NCBI GenBank assembly: GCA_001464815.1
Contig: LNDW01000011.1
Span: forward strand, 59,538 to 123,537
Length of the DNA: 64,000 bases
Direction: 5' to 3'
DNA from: Betaproteobacteria bacterium Ga0077527
Lineage (GTDB): Bacteria; Pseudomonadota; Gammaproteobacteria; Burkholderiales; SG8-41
Part shown: piece by piece, positions 8,042 through 17,394 of the stretch
Layout: each line of letters begins with the position of its first letter
Numbering within the stretch: position 1 is the first letter of the stretch
Notes under the pieces: generated by a model
What the model was told of the DNA's origin: nothing
What the model saw: the letters and a program-made list of their open reading frames with translations, nothing else
Database searches by the model: none
Made by a program: the position numbers and the translations under genes

Positions 8042-8587
8042 GTGCGCGCTTCCGAGATCAAATCTCGACTCGTCCAAGTCTACGAGTCTGCCGAAGATCT
8101 TCCGGCTGAGCCGGTATCTCGCTACTTGCGAGTCCTGGAGTGGACCGGAAGAGCTTCAAATTTTATAGAAGCATCTGCGAAGCTAGCCGACTCACCACTA
8201 GTTGAGCATCACTTCTATCCCAGAATGCTCCTCGCCGGACACGGACTTGAATGCGCATTAAAGGCTGCACTTCTAGCCACAGGGCTTGAGCCTCAAGCAA
8301 CGCACGATCTCGTGGCACTTTCGGATGAAGTGCAGAACAGAGGCTTTCGACTATTCGAGCCGCAACTTGCTCTAATCGTTCACGTTGATCACTACTATCA
8401 CAGAGACTTGAGGACGAAAACCAAGTTCAAGGCGCGGTATCCAACAGCAGACTCTGAGTCTGATGGAGGGCTATCTCCCCCGGCTGCATCGCTTTCACGG
8501 CTAGTTCAGGAGTTGCAACTTCAAACGAGCCAAGCGAATGAGCGCCTAAATCGCAAAGCATGGTCAGGTGTGGAGCCTGACGCATAG
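8042..8587 (+). CDS. HEPN-domain-like hypothetical protein, compositionally foreign
   Basis: A 181-residue protein from GTG 8042. The central part resembles HEPN domains: a helix with HGLECALKAALL followed by THDLVALSDEV (the THDL turn between HEPN helices), then RDLRTKTKFKARYPT, where HEPN proteins commonly have an RYP strand end. HEPN proteins are often RNases in toxin-antitoxin or defence modules, but no nucleotidyltransferase (MNT) partner is encoded beside it, and the canonical R-x4-6-H RNase motif is not convincing. Base composition is near 50% GC and codon use is unlike the GC-rich neighbours, pointing to recent acquisition. Function unassigned. Confidence 0.6.
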   Translation: MRASEIKSRLVQVYESAEDLPAEPVSRYLRVLEWTGRASNFIEASAKLADSPLVEHHFYPRMLLAGHGLECALKAALLATGLEPQATHDLVALSDEVQNRGFRLFEPQLALIVHVDHYYHRDLRTKTKFKARYPTADSESDGGLSPPAASLSRLVQELQLQTSQANERLNRKAWSGVEPDA

Positions 8588-8697
8588 GAGCAGTACAAGG
8601 GTCATAGGAGGGTCTTTGATTATCACTCGCGCCCTTTTGATCTTTCAAAAGAAAACGACTCTGAACTGCCCCGGGTTGTCTGGACAAACGTTGTTGT

Positions 8698-9024
8698 TCA
8701 GCCCGCGGAAAACAGCTTCAGCCCGAGGATGCCGGCGACAATCAGCGCGATGCAGGCGAGCCGCGCGGCATTGGCTGGTTCGCTGAACAGGACAATGCCG
8801 AGGATCGCGGTGCCCACCGCACCGATGCCGGTCCATACGGCGTAACCGGTGCCGACCGGTATGGTTTTTAATGCCAGCGCCAGCAGCCAGACGCTGGCGA
8901 CCATCGCCGTGACAGTGACCACGCTGGGCCAGAGGCGGCTGAAGCCCTCGGTGTATTTGAGGCCGATCGCCCACACCACCTCGAGCATCCCGGCGGCGAG
9001 CAGCAGCAACCAGGCCTTGGTCAT
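8698..9024 (-). CDS. sugE: SMR family guanidinium exporter Gdx/SugE-like
   Basis: Small multidrug resistance protein of 108 residues with four predicted transmembrane helices. It works as a dual-topology dimer exchanging protons for a cation. The membrane-embedded Glu ([11 protein letters not shown], Glu15) is present, and [14 protein letters not shown] matches the SugE/Gdx branch, which exports guanidinium, better than the EmrE drug-exporting branch. It lies 18 nt downstream of a CaiB-type CoA-transferase on the same strand and may be cotranscribed with it. I see no guanidine riboswitch in the short spacer. Confidence 0.85.
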   Translation of the reverse strand: MTKAWLLLLAAGMLEVVWAIGLKYTEGFSRLWPSVVTVTAMVASVWLLALALKTIPVGTGYAVWTGIGAVGTAILGIVLFSEPANAARLACIALIVAGILGLKLFSAG

Positions 9025-9042
9025 TGTGCTCTCTCCATCACT

Positions 9043-10257
9043 TCAGCCCGCTTTGCCACGATATTTGTCGTAGATCACGCCGGCGTCAAACAGCGCTGTA
9101 ATTTCAGTTTCGTCGAAGCCGGCTTCTGCCAGCAGTTCGCCGCTGTGCTGGCCGAGCCACGGTGCGGCATGACGGATAGAGGCGAAGTCGCCGCTGGCCT
9201 TGACCGGCAGGCCGAGGGACTTCATGCGCCCGATCTTCGGGTGGTCGTATTCGACCACCATGTTGCGCGCCTTGATGTGGGCATCGTTGAGGGTCTGCTT
9301 GTAGGTGTAGACCGGGCCACCCGGCACCTGCGCCGCATCGAGTTTTTCCACCCAGTGTGCGGTCGGCGCGGTGGCGAAAACCTTTTCGATCTCGATTTCC
9401 AGCTCGTCGATGTTCTTCAACCGTGACGGCAGGTCCTTGAAGCGCGGATCGGTCAGCCACTCCGGCTTGTTGCAGGTGATGTTGCAGAAGTTGGTCCACA
9501 GCTTGTTGTTGTTGGCACCGACGGTGACGTAACCGTCCTGCGTCTTGTAGGCCTGGTACGGCGTGGAGCGGCGGTGGCGGGTGCCGGTGGCGAGCGGTTC
9601 TTCGCCGCCGCCGAAAAAGGCGCCGGATTCCCAGTGCGACCAGGCGAGGCCGGCTTCGAGCAGCGAGGTCTCAACATACTGGCCCTTGCCGTGGCGCAGC
9701 TTGCCGATAAAGGCGCCGAGGATGGCGTAGAGCGCGGTGACACCGCTGGCGATGTCATTCATCGCGATGCCGACCTTTGCCGGGCGGCCGCCAGGGGCGC
9801 CGGTCATCATCATGATGCCGCTCATGCCCTGGGCCACGATGTCGAAGCCGCCCTTGTGGCCGTAGGGGCCGGTCTGGCCGAAGCCGGACATCGAGGCATA
9901 GATCACGCCGGGATTGAACTGGCGCACGGTTTCGTAATCGATGCCGAGTTTTTTCACCACGCCGGGGCGGAAGTTCTCGGTGATGATGTCGGCCCTGGCG
10001 GCGAGCTTCATGAACGCCGCCTTGCCTCGCGGGTCCTTCATGTTCAGCGCCAGGCTGCGTTTGTTGCGGTTGAGCACCGCGAAGCAGTAGGACTCGTCGT
10101 TGATCTTGGGTTCGAAGCGGCGCGAGCCGTCACCTTCGGGAAAGTTCTCGACCTTGATCACGGTCGCACCCATGTCGCCGAGCACCATGGTGCAGTAGGG
10201 GCCGGCCATCACGGTGGTGAGGTCGAGCACGGTAATGCCTTCAAGGGGCAGGGGCAT
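9043..10257 (-). CDS. CaiB/BaiF family CoA-transferase
   Basis: Class III CoA-transferase (404 residues) that moves CoA between carboxylic acids via an aspartyl-CoA anhydride. Visible: N-terminal LDLTTVMAGPYCTMVLGDMGA with the Rossmann start VIKVE, LNRNKRSLALNMKDPRG, ENFRPGV, SGFGQTGPY, and KVGIAMNDIASG, whose Asp is the expected nucleophile (Asp169 of formyl-CoA transferase). Full length. It is divergent from the TctC gene at 10485 across a 227-nt gap and is followed by sugE. The acid substrate is not predictable from sequence. Confidence 0.9.
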   Translation of the reverse strand: MPLPLEGITVLDLTTVMAGPYCTMVLGDMGATVIKVENFPEGDGSRRFEPKINDESYCFAVLNRNKRSLALNMKDPRGKAAFMKLAARADIITENFRPGVVKKLGIDYETVRQFNPGVIYASMSGFGQTGPYGHKGGFDIVAQGMSGIMMMTGAPGGRPAKVGIAMNDIASGVTALYAILGAFIGKLRHGKGQYVETSLLEAGLAWSHWESGAFFGGGEEPLATGTRHRRSTPYQAYKTQDGYVTVGANNNKLWTNFCNITCNKPEWLTDPRFKDLPSRLKNIDELEIEIEKVFATAPTAHWVEKLDAAQVPGGPVYTYKQTLNDAHIKARNMVVEYDHPKIGRMKSLGLPVKASGDFASIRHAAPWLGQHSGELLAEAGFDETEITALFDAGVIYDKYRGKAG

Positions 10258-10484
10258 GCAACGCTCCGGAAGATTTGTGGTCCAAAATCGGTAAAGCTGT
10301 CATGGTGCGGCGCAGCGAGCGGCTTCCGGTCACGGGGGGACTGGCATCAACGGGCTGTATTTTATCGTGCCAGCCCCGGTGCGTCGGCCCTGTCCCGAGG
10401 TTGCCGGTCCAAGGGCGAGTCACCATAATGCGCGCCTTGCCCTGAAAAGCGTAAACGCAGTGACTGATCACCCGAGGAGATTTG

Positions 10485-11450
10485 ATGCACAACAATAATC
10501 GTTTGTTGATCGCCGCCCTTGCAGTGGGGCTGCCCGCGTTCGCCGTCCAGGCGCAGAATTTTCCGGTGAAGCCGGTGCGGGTGATCATCGCCTGGCCGCC
10601 GGGTGGCGCCAACGACATCGCCGGACGCATCATCGCCCAGAAGCTGACTGAAAACACCGGCCAGCAGTTCATCGTCGACAACCGCGGCGGTGCCTCGGGC
10701 ATCGTCGGTTCCGACGTGGTGGCGAAAAGCCCGCCCGATGGCTACACGGTGCTGGTGCACTCCACCACGCATGTTTCAAATCCCCATCTTTACAGCAAGG
10801 TGCCGTACGACACGCTGAAGGATTTCACCGGCGTCTCGCCGCTGGGCCGCCAGGTCGGCATTCTGGTGGTGCACCCCTCGCTGCCGGTCAAAACCGTCAA
10901 GGAGTTCATCGATCTGGGCCGCAAGAAACCCAATGCCATCAATTATTCATCTTCCGGCAGCGGCAGCTTTGTGCATCTGGCAATGGCGCAGCTCAATTCG
11001 ATGACGGGCACGAAAATGGTCCACATCCCGTACAAGGGTGGTGGCCCCGCCGCGGTGGCGATTTCCTCGGGTGAGGTGCAGGCAATGACCGCGACCGTGG
11101 GCTCGGTGATTCCGCACCTGAATTCAAAGCGCCTGCGTCCGATCGCGGTGACTTCGGAGGATCGCATCCCTCAATTCAAGGATGTGCCGGCCATCGCGGA
11201 AACGGTGAAAGGTTATGAATTCACCGCCTGGATCGGCATGCTCGCCCCGGCCAATACACCGAAAGCCATCGTCGACCGTCTCAACACCGAAGTGCAGAAG
11301 GCGATGAAGGACAGGACCGTGGCCGAGAAGCTGGCCAGCCAGACCCTGGATCCGATGTTCATGACGCCGGAGCAGTTCAACGCGCGACTGAAGTCGGACT
11401 ATGACAAGTACGCCAAGCTGGTCAAGGAAACCGGCGCGAAGGCGGATTGA
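10485..11450 (+). CDS. TctC/Bug family substrate-binding protein
   Basis: Periplasmic receptor of 321 residues. The ATG at 10485 (6 nt after CGAGGAGA) is preferred to the in-frame TTG at 10482. Signal peptide about 1-23 ends AVQAQ; mature start NFPVKPVRVIIAWPPGGANDIAGR, then VDNRGGASGIVG and PPDGYT. Closely similar to the next gene (shared IAWPPGG/IPWPPGG, HSTTHVSNPHLY/HSATHVGNAHLY and C-terminal DKY.KL), so the two look like a tandem duplication. No membrane subunits nearby. Divergent from a CoA-transferase, so the imported acid may be activated by it. Confidence 0.93.
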   Translation: MHNNNRLLIAALAVGLPAFAVQAQNFPVKPVRVIIAWPPGGANDIAGRIIAQKLTENTGQQFIVDNRGGASGIVGSDVVAKSPPDGYTVLVHSTTHVSNPHLYSKVPYDTLKDFTGVSPLGRQVGILVVHPSLPVKTVKEFIDLGRKKPNAINYSSSGSGSFVHLAMAQLNSMTGTKMVHIPYKGGGPAAVAISSGEVQAMTATVGSVIPHLNSKRLRPIAVTSEDRIPQFKDVPAIAETVKGYEFTAWIGMLAPANTPKAIVDRLNTEVQKAMKDRTVAEKLASQTLDPMFMTPEQFNARLKSDYDKYAKLVKETGAKAD

Positions 11451-11542
11451 TTCGCGGCGTTGTCGGGGCCACCTGTAATGCGCATAATCGGCAATCCATT
11501 GAAACCAGGCGGCGTGATGACCGCCAATCCGAGGAGAATCCG

Positions 11543-12520
11543 TTGAAAATCCTATTCCCCATGATCGCCGGCGTGATGACGTTGGTTGCAGCAGCAGCGC
11601 CTGCCGCCCTGCTGGCACAGACTTACCCGGTGAAGACCGTCCGTGTGGTGATCCCGTGGCCGCCAGGGGGCACCAACGACATTGTCGGGCGCATCGTTTC
11701 GCAGAAACTTGGTGAAATCACCGGGCAGCAGTTCGTGGTGGATAACCGTGGAGGTGCTGCCGGTTCGATCGGTGCGGACGTGGTGGCGAAGGCGCCGCCT
11801 GACGGCTATACGCTGATGGTGCATTCGGCGACCCATGTCGGCAACGCCCACCTCTACGGCAAGAAACTCGCCTACGACACGCTGAAGGATTTCACCGGTG
11901 TCAGCCTGCTCTCGGCGCAGCCCGGCGCGCTGACCGTGCATCCGTCGATGCCGGTGAAAACCACCCAGGAATTCCTCAACCTGGCGCGGTCGCGTCCGGG
12001 GCAGGTGTTGTATTCCTCCTCGGGCAACGGCAGCGCGCCACACCTGCAGATGGCGCTGCTGATGTCGATGGCCAAGCTGAACATGATTCATGTGCCGTAC
12101 AAGGGTGGCGCGCCGCAGATCACCGCGCTGGTCGCCGGCGAGGCCCAAGTGTCCTTCGCCACCATCGGCACCGTGATCAACCAGATCAAGGCCGGCAGGC
12201 TGCGCGCGCTGGGTGTGGGCGCGGCGACCCGTGCGCGCGCGCTGCCCGATGTGCCGACCATCGCCGAATCCGGCGTGCCCGGTTACGAGATGAATCCGTG
12301 GATCGGCATGTTCGCGCCAGCTGGAACCCCGCGGCCGGTCATTGACCGCCTCAATGCCGAGGTCAGCAAGATCCTGCGCATGCCCGACGTGGTGCAGCGC
12401 CTCGAGGCCCAGGTTCTGGATCCCTGGATCAGCACCGTCGATGAATTCAATAACCGCATCCGGGTTGATTACGACAAATACGGCAAGCTGATCCAGATGA
12501 CCGGAGCCAAGGTCGAGTAA
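11543..12520 (+). CDS. TctC/Bug family substrate-binding protein (paralogue of the preceding gene)
   Basis: Periplasmic receptor of about 325 residues. I place the start at TTG 11543 because a GAGGAG site lies 6 nt upstream and the frame then opens a proper signal peptide (KILFPMIAGVMTLVAA... ending LLAQ); ATG 11561 is the alternative. Family motifs: YPVKTVRVVIPWPPGGTNDIVGR, VDNRGGAAGSIG, PPDGYT. A tandem paralogue of the gene ending at 11450. A strong terminator follows at 12542, closing this transcription unit. Confidence 0.9.
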   Translation: MKILFPMIAGVMTLVAAAAPAALLAQTYPVKTVRVVIPWPPGGTNDIVGRIVSQKLGEITGQQFVVDNRGGAAGSIGADVVAKAPPDGYTLMVHSATHVGNAHLYGKKLAYDTLKDFTGVSLLSAQPGALTVHPSMPVKTTQEFLNLARSRPGQVLYSSSGNGSAPHLQMALLMSMAKLNMIHVPYKGGAPQITALVAGEAQVSFATIGTVINQIKAGRLRALGVGAATRARALPDVPTIAESGVPGYEMNPWIGMFAPAGTPRPVIDRLNAEVSKILRMPDVVQRLEAQVLDPWISTVDEFNNRIRVDYDKYGKLIQMTGAKVE

Positions 12521-12541
12521 CAGCAACCTGGCAACCATCTC

Positions 12542-12571
12542 GCAGGCGCGGATTCCGCGCCTGCTTTTTTT
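12542..12571 (+). terminator. Rho-independent terminator
   Basis: Perfect stem GCAGGCGCG / CGCGCCTGC with a GATTC loop followed by seven T, just downstream of the tandem TctC genes. Confidence 0.9.
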
Positions 12572-12595
12572 GGATCAAGGCAAGGGAAAGGCAAT

Positions 12596-13390
12596 ATGGA
12601 TCTGGGCATACACGGTGAAACCGCTCTGGTGGTGGGCGCCAGCGAAGGCATCGGCTACGAAAGCGCGAAGGCGCTGCTGGAGGAGGGTGCCGCAGTGATG
12701 ATCTGCTCGCGCAGCGCCGACAAGCTGAAAGCCGCAGCCGCAGCGCTGGAGTCAGCGACCGGTCGCAAGGTAAGGTATTTCGCCGCCGATGTGACCCGTG
12801 CCGAAGATGTGGCGAAACTGCAGGCCTGGGTTGGCCGGGAGGCGCCGGCGCTGGACATTCTGGTTTCGGCGGTTGGCGGCAGCCAGCGCGCGCTTTTTGG
12901 CGATCTGGATGATGCTGCCTGGTACGCGAACTACGAATTCAACGTGATGGGCACGGTGCGCACCATCCGCGCCACGCTGGAGCCGCTGAAAAAATCAGCG
13001 AAAGGCGGGCGTATTGTCATACTCGGCGCCGCAGGGCCGCGTATGCCGTACCCGCATCAACTCGTTTCCAACGTGCACAAGGCGGGGCTGATCGCGCTGG
13101 TGAAAACATTGGGCGCCGAATTCCAGCCCTTCAACATCCGGGTTAATTCTGTTTCACCGGGCCGCACGATGACCAGTTTGTGGACCAAGCGCATTGCCGC
13201 CCTTTCAAAGGAACGCGGCGTGCCGGAAGCGGAACTGGTGCATGAGTTTTCCCATGAGATTCCGCTGGGCCGCTTTGGCAAGCCGGAGGAGATCGCGCCG
13301 ATGGTGGCTTTTCTCGCTTCACACAAGACCAGTTATGTCACCTGCCAGTCGATCCTGGTTGATGGCGGCATAGCCCGCGGGTTGATCTAG
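12596..13390 (+). CDS. SDR family oxidoreductase with altered catalytic residues
   Basis: Short-chain dehydrogenase/reductase fold, 264 residues. The cofactor-binding GASEGIG (about 14-20), ADVT and a C-terminal VDGG are intact. At the usual Ser-Tyr-Lys site the sequence reads VILGAAGP...LVSNVHKAG: the Lys is present, but the canonical Tyr (YxxxK) is a Ser and the canonical Ser is a Gly. LVSAVGG replaces the NNAG motif. It may use a different catalytic arrangement, as some divergent SDRs do, or act without classical dehydrogenase activity. It opens a block with three acyl-CoA dehydrogenases, suggesting a step in CoA-ester degradation. Confidence 0.85.
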   Translation: MDLGIHGETALVVGASEGIGYESAKALLEEGAAVMICSRSADKLKAAAAALESATGRKVRYFAADVTRAEDVAKLQAWVGREAPALDILVSAVGGSQRALFGDLDDAAWYANYEFNVMGTVRTIRATLEPLKKSAKGGRIVILGAAGPRMPYPHQLVSNVHKAGLIALVKTLGAEFQPFNIRVNSVSPGRTMTSLWTKRIAALSKERGVPEAELVHEFSHEIPLGRFGKPEEIAPMVAFLASHKTSYVTCQSILVDGGIARGLI

Positions 13391-13543
13391 ACAGACCGTT
13401 CAGATTGTCCGTATTGTGGCAAACCGGGCCGCCATGGTTGCCGCTGGGTTGTGATTTGTGCATCATCTTCGCGGACCGCTTGAAGGGGACTGCGGCAAAC
13501 TGCATTCAGAACAATCACGGCATGACTAACGAGGAAAACCCTG

Positions 13544-14782
13544 ATGTTTGATCTTCAGTTGACACCCGAGCAACTTGAGTTCCGCGAAGCGGTACGCGAT
13601 TTTGTCACCCGTGAGGTGAAGCCCGCGGCGATTGATTCGAAACGGCTGGAGCCTTTCGAGAAGCCGCTGATGATGGATTTGCTGAACCAGGCGGCGCAGA
13701 TGGGCCTGCGCACGCTGGCACTGCCCGAGGATGCGGGTGGTGCCGGTGCCGACGCGATGACCACCTGCCTGCTGCTCGAGGAGCTGGCGGCCGGCGACGT
13801 CGATATCGCGGTGGTGCTGGGAGACACCGCATTGCTGGCGCGCCAGTGCTTCAACGGCGCGATGACCGAGACGCAGCGCAAACGCTGGCTCGCAAACCTG
13901 GCCGGGGATGACGGCTTTCATCTCGCGCTGATCGCACGTGACGACCTGCAGGAGCGCGGCTGGAGTTACTACGGGCCGCTGCCCGTGGAGGCTGATGCCG
14001 AACCGGTGGGTTCGCCCGACCTGACCGCGCGCCGCGACGGCAAAGACTGGATCATCGACGGCATCGCGCCCTTTGTTTCCAATGCGCCGCTGGCGAAGCT
14101 GTTCATCGTTCAGGCCAAGGCCGATGACGGTGTGGTGACGCTGATCGTGCCGCGTGACGCGAAGGGCATTGAAGTCAGTGATTCGCTGCCGGCCTTCGCG
14201 GGCGACGGTGAACGCCTGCGTTGGCACCACGGTGCCTGCTCGGCGGTGGCCTTTGAAGGCTGCCGCGTTTCCGGCGACGACCAGATCGCAAAGGATGCGG
14301 CGCACCGCAGTCTGCAGGCTGATTTCTTCGCCCGCCGCACGGTGCAGATGGCGGCAATCAATGTCGGTGTGGCCCGCGCGGCCTACGAGGCAGCGATCGA
14401 ATACGCGAAGATCCGCTGGCAGGGCGGCCGTTTCATTGTCGAGCATCAGGCGATCGGCATGAAACTCGCCGATGTGGCGATCCAGATCGAAGCCGCGCGC
14501 GGACTGGTGCACAAGGCGGCCTGGGCCTCGGATCATCCGGACGGTGTCACCGGCGGCAGCATCAGCGACCTGCCGTGGCCGGTGGTCGCGCGCACTTTTG
14601 CCGGGCATGCCTTGCACCATGCAACGCTGGAATCCGCCGAATGCTTCGGTGCGATGGGCGTGATGCGCGACATGCCACTGCAGAAATATGTGCATGACAC
14701 GCTGGTGCTTAAACATTCAACCGACAGTGATCTGACCTCGCCGCTCGTGGTGGCCGAGGCCATTGCCGGATTCACTCGCTGA
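13544..14782 (+). CDS. Acyl-CoA dehydrogenase family protein
   Basis: FAD-dependent acyl-CoA dehydrogenase, 412 residues, starting at ATG 13544 behind GAGGA. N-terminal helical domain (LTPEQLEFREAVRDFVTREVKP), central beta domain with a weak FAD/substrate loop, C-terminal helical bundle (YAKIRWQGGRFIVEHQAIGMKLADV). The usual catalytic Glu in IYEGT near the C-terminus is not recognisable; the region reads DTLVLKHSTDSD, so activity may differ from standard beta-oxidation enzymes. Only 33 nt separate it from a second ACAD gene, so the two are probably cotranscribed and might form a heteromer, as in steroid-degrading ACADs (inference). Confidence 0.82.
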   Translation: MFDLQLTPEQLEFREAVRDFVTREVKPAAIDSKRLEPFEKPLMMDLLNQAAQMGLRTLALPEDAGGAGADAMTTCLLLEELAAGDVDIAVVLGDTALLARQCFNGAMTETQRKRWLANLAGDDGFHLALIARDDLQERGWSYYGPLPVEADAEPVGSPDLTARRDGKDWIIDGIAPFVSNAPLAKLFIVQAKADDGVVTLIVPRDAKGIEVSDSLPAFAGDGERLRWHHGACSAVAFEGCRVSGDDQIAKDAAHRSLQADFFARRTVQMAAINVGVARAAYEAAIEYAKIRWQGGRFIVEHQAIGMKLADVAIQIEAARGLVHKAAWASDHPDGVTGGSISDLPWPVVARTFAGHALHHATLESAECFGAMGVMRDMPLQKYVHDTLVLKHSTDSDLTSPLVVAEAIAGFTR

Positions 14783-14815
14783 TCGCTGGCCCAATCAATC
14801 AAGCAAGGACAAGAA

Positions 14816-16015
14816 ATGGACTTCACACTGAACGAAGAGCAGCGCCACTGGCAGATGGAAGCCCGGAAATTTGCCGAGGAGGAAGTGCGGCCGATTTCCG
14901 TCGCGCGCGACCAGATCGCCGATCCGAAGGCCACCTTTGACTGGAATGTCATTGAAAAGGGCTCGAAGCTGGGCTTTCGCACTCTGGCGGTGCCGCGCGA
15001 ATGGGGTGGCCATGAGGCCGACTTCGTGACACAGACGCTGGTGATGGCCGAACTCGCCCGTGGCGACAGCTCGGTGTCCAAGACCTTCAGCCAGTGCTGG
15101 AAATGGAGTCACTTGATTGCCGCCTCCTGCACCGACGAGCAGAAGGAGCGTTTCCTGAAGCCGTTCATGGAAGACCACAGCTTTGTGCTGGGCAAGGGCG
15201 GCACCGAGGCCAATGCCGGTTCCGACAACCGCATGCCACCGGAAAACGATCCCAAGGCCGGCTGGAAATTGCGCGCCGAAGCCGATGGTGATCACTGGAT
15301 ACTCAACGGCAGCAAGATGTTCATCGCCAACGGCAGCGTGGCCAAGCTTTTTTTTGTCGACGCCCGCACCAATCCCGATGTCAGCATCCGTCAGGGCACG
15401 ACGATGTTCATCATCCCCAAGGACACTCCGGGCTTCCGCATTGGCAAGGTGTTCAACAAGCGCGGCTGGCGGTTCTACCAAAATGGTGAATTGGTGTTCG
15501 AGGACTGCCGCATCCACAAGAGCCATGTCATGGGCGAGGTCAATGGCGGCGTCAAGGCGCGCGCCAACGACAAATCCGAATTCGGCGACATCGAGCTCGC
15601 CGCCAACGCGCTGGGCATCTGCGATGACGCGGTGGGAATGGCGATGCATTTCGCGCGCAACCACAAGCGCGCCGGCAAGCTGCTGATCGACCACCAGATG
15701 GTGCAGTTGCGCCTGAACGAGATGTACATGCTGACCGAGGCACTGCGTTCATTCGTGCTGCGCACCGCCTGGGAACGCGATCGCAAGCTGCCGGACCTCG
15801 GCAACAACGTGCTGGTGATGAACTACTCGCAGGAAGTGGTGCAGCGCGTGACCCGCGCCAGCATGGAAATCCACGGTCCCGAGGGCTGCATGATGCACGC
15901 GCGCGTCGACAAGCTGGTGCGCGATGCGATGATCTGGACCCACCTTGCCGGCGACACCGTGCAGCGCGTGAAGGTGGTCAAGCGCCTGCCGCAGTCGCCG
16001 AACTGGTCGACCTGA
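14816..16015 (+). CDS. Acyl-CoA dehydrogenase family protein
   Basis: A 399-residue ACAD immediately downstream of the previous one. N-terminus MDFTLNEEQRHWQMEARKFAEEEV, central KGGTEANAGSDNRMPP (FAD/substrate loop) and LNGSKMFIANGSVAK, C-terminal IHGPEGCMMHARVDKLVRDAMIWTHLAGDT. The catalytic Glu region reads HLAGDT where MCAD has YEGT. Full length. The preceding SDR and ACAD and the following ACAD at 16196 make this a small CoA-ester oxidation cluster. Two hairpins, the second a good terminator, follow the gene. Confidence 0.86.
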   Translation: MDFTLNEEQRHWQMEARKFAEEEVRPISVARDQIADPKATFDWNVIEKGSKLGFRTLAVPREWGGHEADFVTQTLVMAELARGDSSVSKTFSQCWKWSHLIAASCTDEQKERFLKPFMEDHSFVLGKGGTEANAGSDNRMPPENDPKAGWKLRAEADGDHWILNGSKMFIANGSVAKLFFVDARTNPDVSIRQGTTMFIIPKDTPGFRIGKVFNKRGWRFYQNGELVFEDCRIHKSHVMGEVNGGVKARANDKSEFGDIELAANALGICDDAVGMAMHFARNHKRAGKLLIDHQMVQLRLNEMYMLTEALRSFVLRTAWERDRKLPDLGNNVLVMNYSQEVVQRVTRASMEIHGPEGCMMHARVDKLVRDAMIWTHLAGDTVQRVKVVKRLPQSPNWST

Positions 16016-16064
16016 GCGGGTCGAACCGAGGCCCGCCGCAGCGGCTTGCGCCGCCGCTTTCATC

Positions 16065-16097
16065 GCGGCCCGCTGGAGACGGCGGGCCGCTTTCTTT
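16065..16097 (+). terminator. Rho-independent terminator
   Basis: Stem GCGGCCCGC / GCGGGCCGC with an 8-nt loop followed by TTTCTTT; a smaller GC hairpin lies just upstream at about 16039-16057. Confidence 0.75.
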
Positions 16098-16195
16098 CCA
16101 GTTCCGGGCCGGGGTGACGTCCATTTCACGGACGCCGGCGCCGCCGCCGTGCCGGCCCCGGTATCATCCGCATTCACAGCAATCAGGAGCAGGTC

Positions 16196-17365
16196 GTGTC
16201 GATTGAATTCAAGCTGAGTGAAGAACAAAAAAGCATCGTGGCGACGGTGCGTGCGTTGACGCAGGAGAAATTCAAGCCCCGTGCGCTGAAATACATGGAC
16301 GGCACCTTTCCCTGGGAAAACCTGCACGAGCTGGCCGGCATTGGCGTGCTCGGCATGGCCATCCCCGAGGAATACGGTGGCCTTGACCTTCCGGTGCTCG
16401 ACACCGCGCTGGTGCTGGAGGAGATCGCCAAGGGCTGCTACGTCACCGCGATGGCGGTGCTGGGCGAGGTCGGCGTGCAGGCCCGCATCATCTCCACCTA
16501 TGCGCCCGACCATATCCGCCGCGCGCTGCTGCCCAAGGTTTGCACCGGGGAGGCGATCCTCGCCATCTGCATGACCGAGCCGCACGCCGGCACCGACGTC
16601 GCCAACTACCGCACCAACGCCGATATCAAGGGCGATCGCCTGATCCTCAACGGCGTGAAAACCCTGATCAGCCGCGTTGACGAGGCGCAGGCCTTTGTCG
16701 TGTTCAGCCGCATCGACCGCAGGCCGGGGCGCGAGGGTATCGGCTGTGTGCTGATCGAGCGCGGCACCCCCGGCTTCGAATGCACCGCCCGTTATCACAC
16801 CATGGGCGGCGAAAATCTCGCCGAGGTGCGTTTCGAAAATTGCGAACTGCCGCTGGAGAATCTGATCATCCGCGAAGACGGTTTCCGCAAGCTGCTGAAG
16901 GCCTTCAATACCCAGCGCTGCCTCAACCCGAGTATTTCACTCGGCCTCGCCGAAGGCGCCTTCGAGGAGGCGGTCAAATACGCCCGCGACCGCAGTGCCT
17001 TCGGCCGCCCCATCAGCGAATTCCAGGCGATCCGCCACAAGCTCGCCGAGATGTACCGCGACATCGAGGCCAGCCGCTCCATCCTCTACCGCGCCTGCGC
17101 CACCGCCAATCCCTTTCCCGATCCGTACATGGCGGCGGTGGCCAAGATCACCGTCAACGAGATGTCGTTGCGGGTGACCAGCGAGGCGATCCAGGTCCAC
17201 GGTGGTTACGGTTTCACCGACGAGTTTCCGGTGTCGCGTTTCTACCGCGGGGCGCGTTATGGCAGCCTGGGCGGCGGCACCACGGAGACGCTGAAGGAGT
17301 TGGTGGGCAAGCACATCCTGGGCGAATTCGGACCGGACGGCTTTCTCGATCTTGATATTTTCTGA
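16196..17365 (+). CDS. Acyl-CoA dehydrogenase family protein
   Basis: ACAD of 389 residues from GTG 16196, with an AGGAG-type site at about 16185. Landmarks: SIEFKLSEEQKSIVATVRALTQEKF, AICMTEPHAGTDVANYRT (FAD/substrate loop), LNGVKTLISRVDEAQ, RSAFGRPISEFQAIRHKLAEM, IQVHGGYGFTDEFPVSRFYRGARYGSLGGGTTE. The last motif has GGGT where MCAD has YEGT, which places it in the IGGGT(T/N)E branch that includes long/branched-chain and terpenoid-type dehydrogenases. It follows the terminator at 16065, so it is likely separately transcribed; it converges with the minus-strand cluster at 17395. Confidence 0.9.
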   Translation: MSIEFKLSEEQKSIVATVRALTQEKFKPRALKYMDGTFPWENLHELAGIGVLGMAIPEEYGGLDLPVLDTALVLEEIAKGCYVTAMAVLGEVGVQARIISTYAPDHIRRALLPKVCTGEAILAICMTEPHAGTDVANYRTNADIKGDRLILNGVKTLISRVDEAQAFVVFSRIDRRPGREGIGCVLIERGTPGFECTARYHTMGGENLAEVRFENCELPLENLIIREDGFRKLLKAFNTQRCLNPSISLGLAEGAFEEAVKYARDRSAFGRPISEFQAIRHKLAEMYRDIEASRSILYRACATANPFPDPYMAAVAKITVNEMSLRVTSEAIQVHGGYGFTDEFPVSRFYRGARYGSLGGGTTETLKELVGKHILGEFGPDGFLDLDIF

Positions 17366-17394
17366 GCGGGGCGTCCGGCCGAACCGCGGACGTA

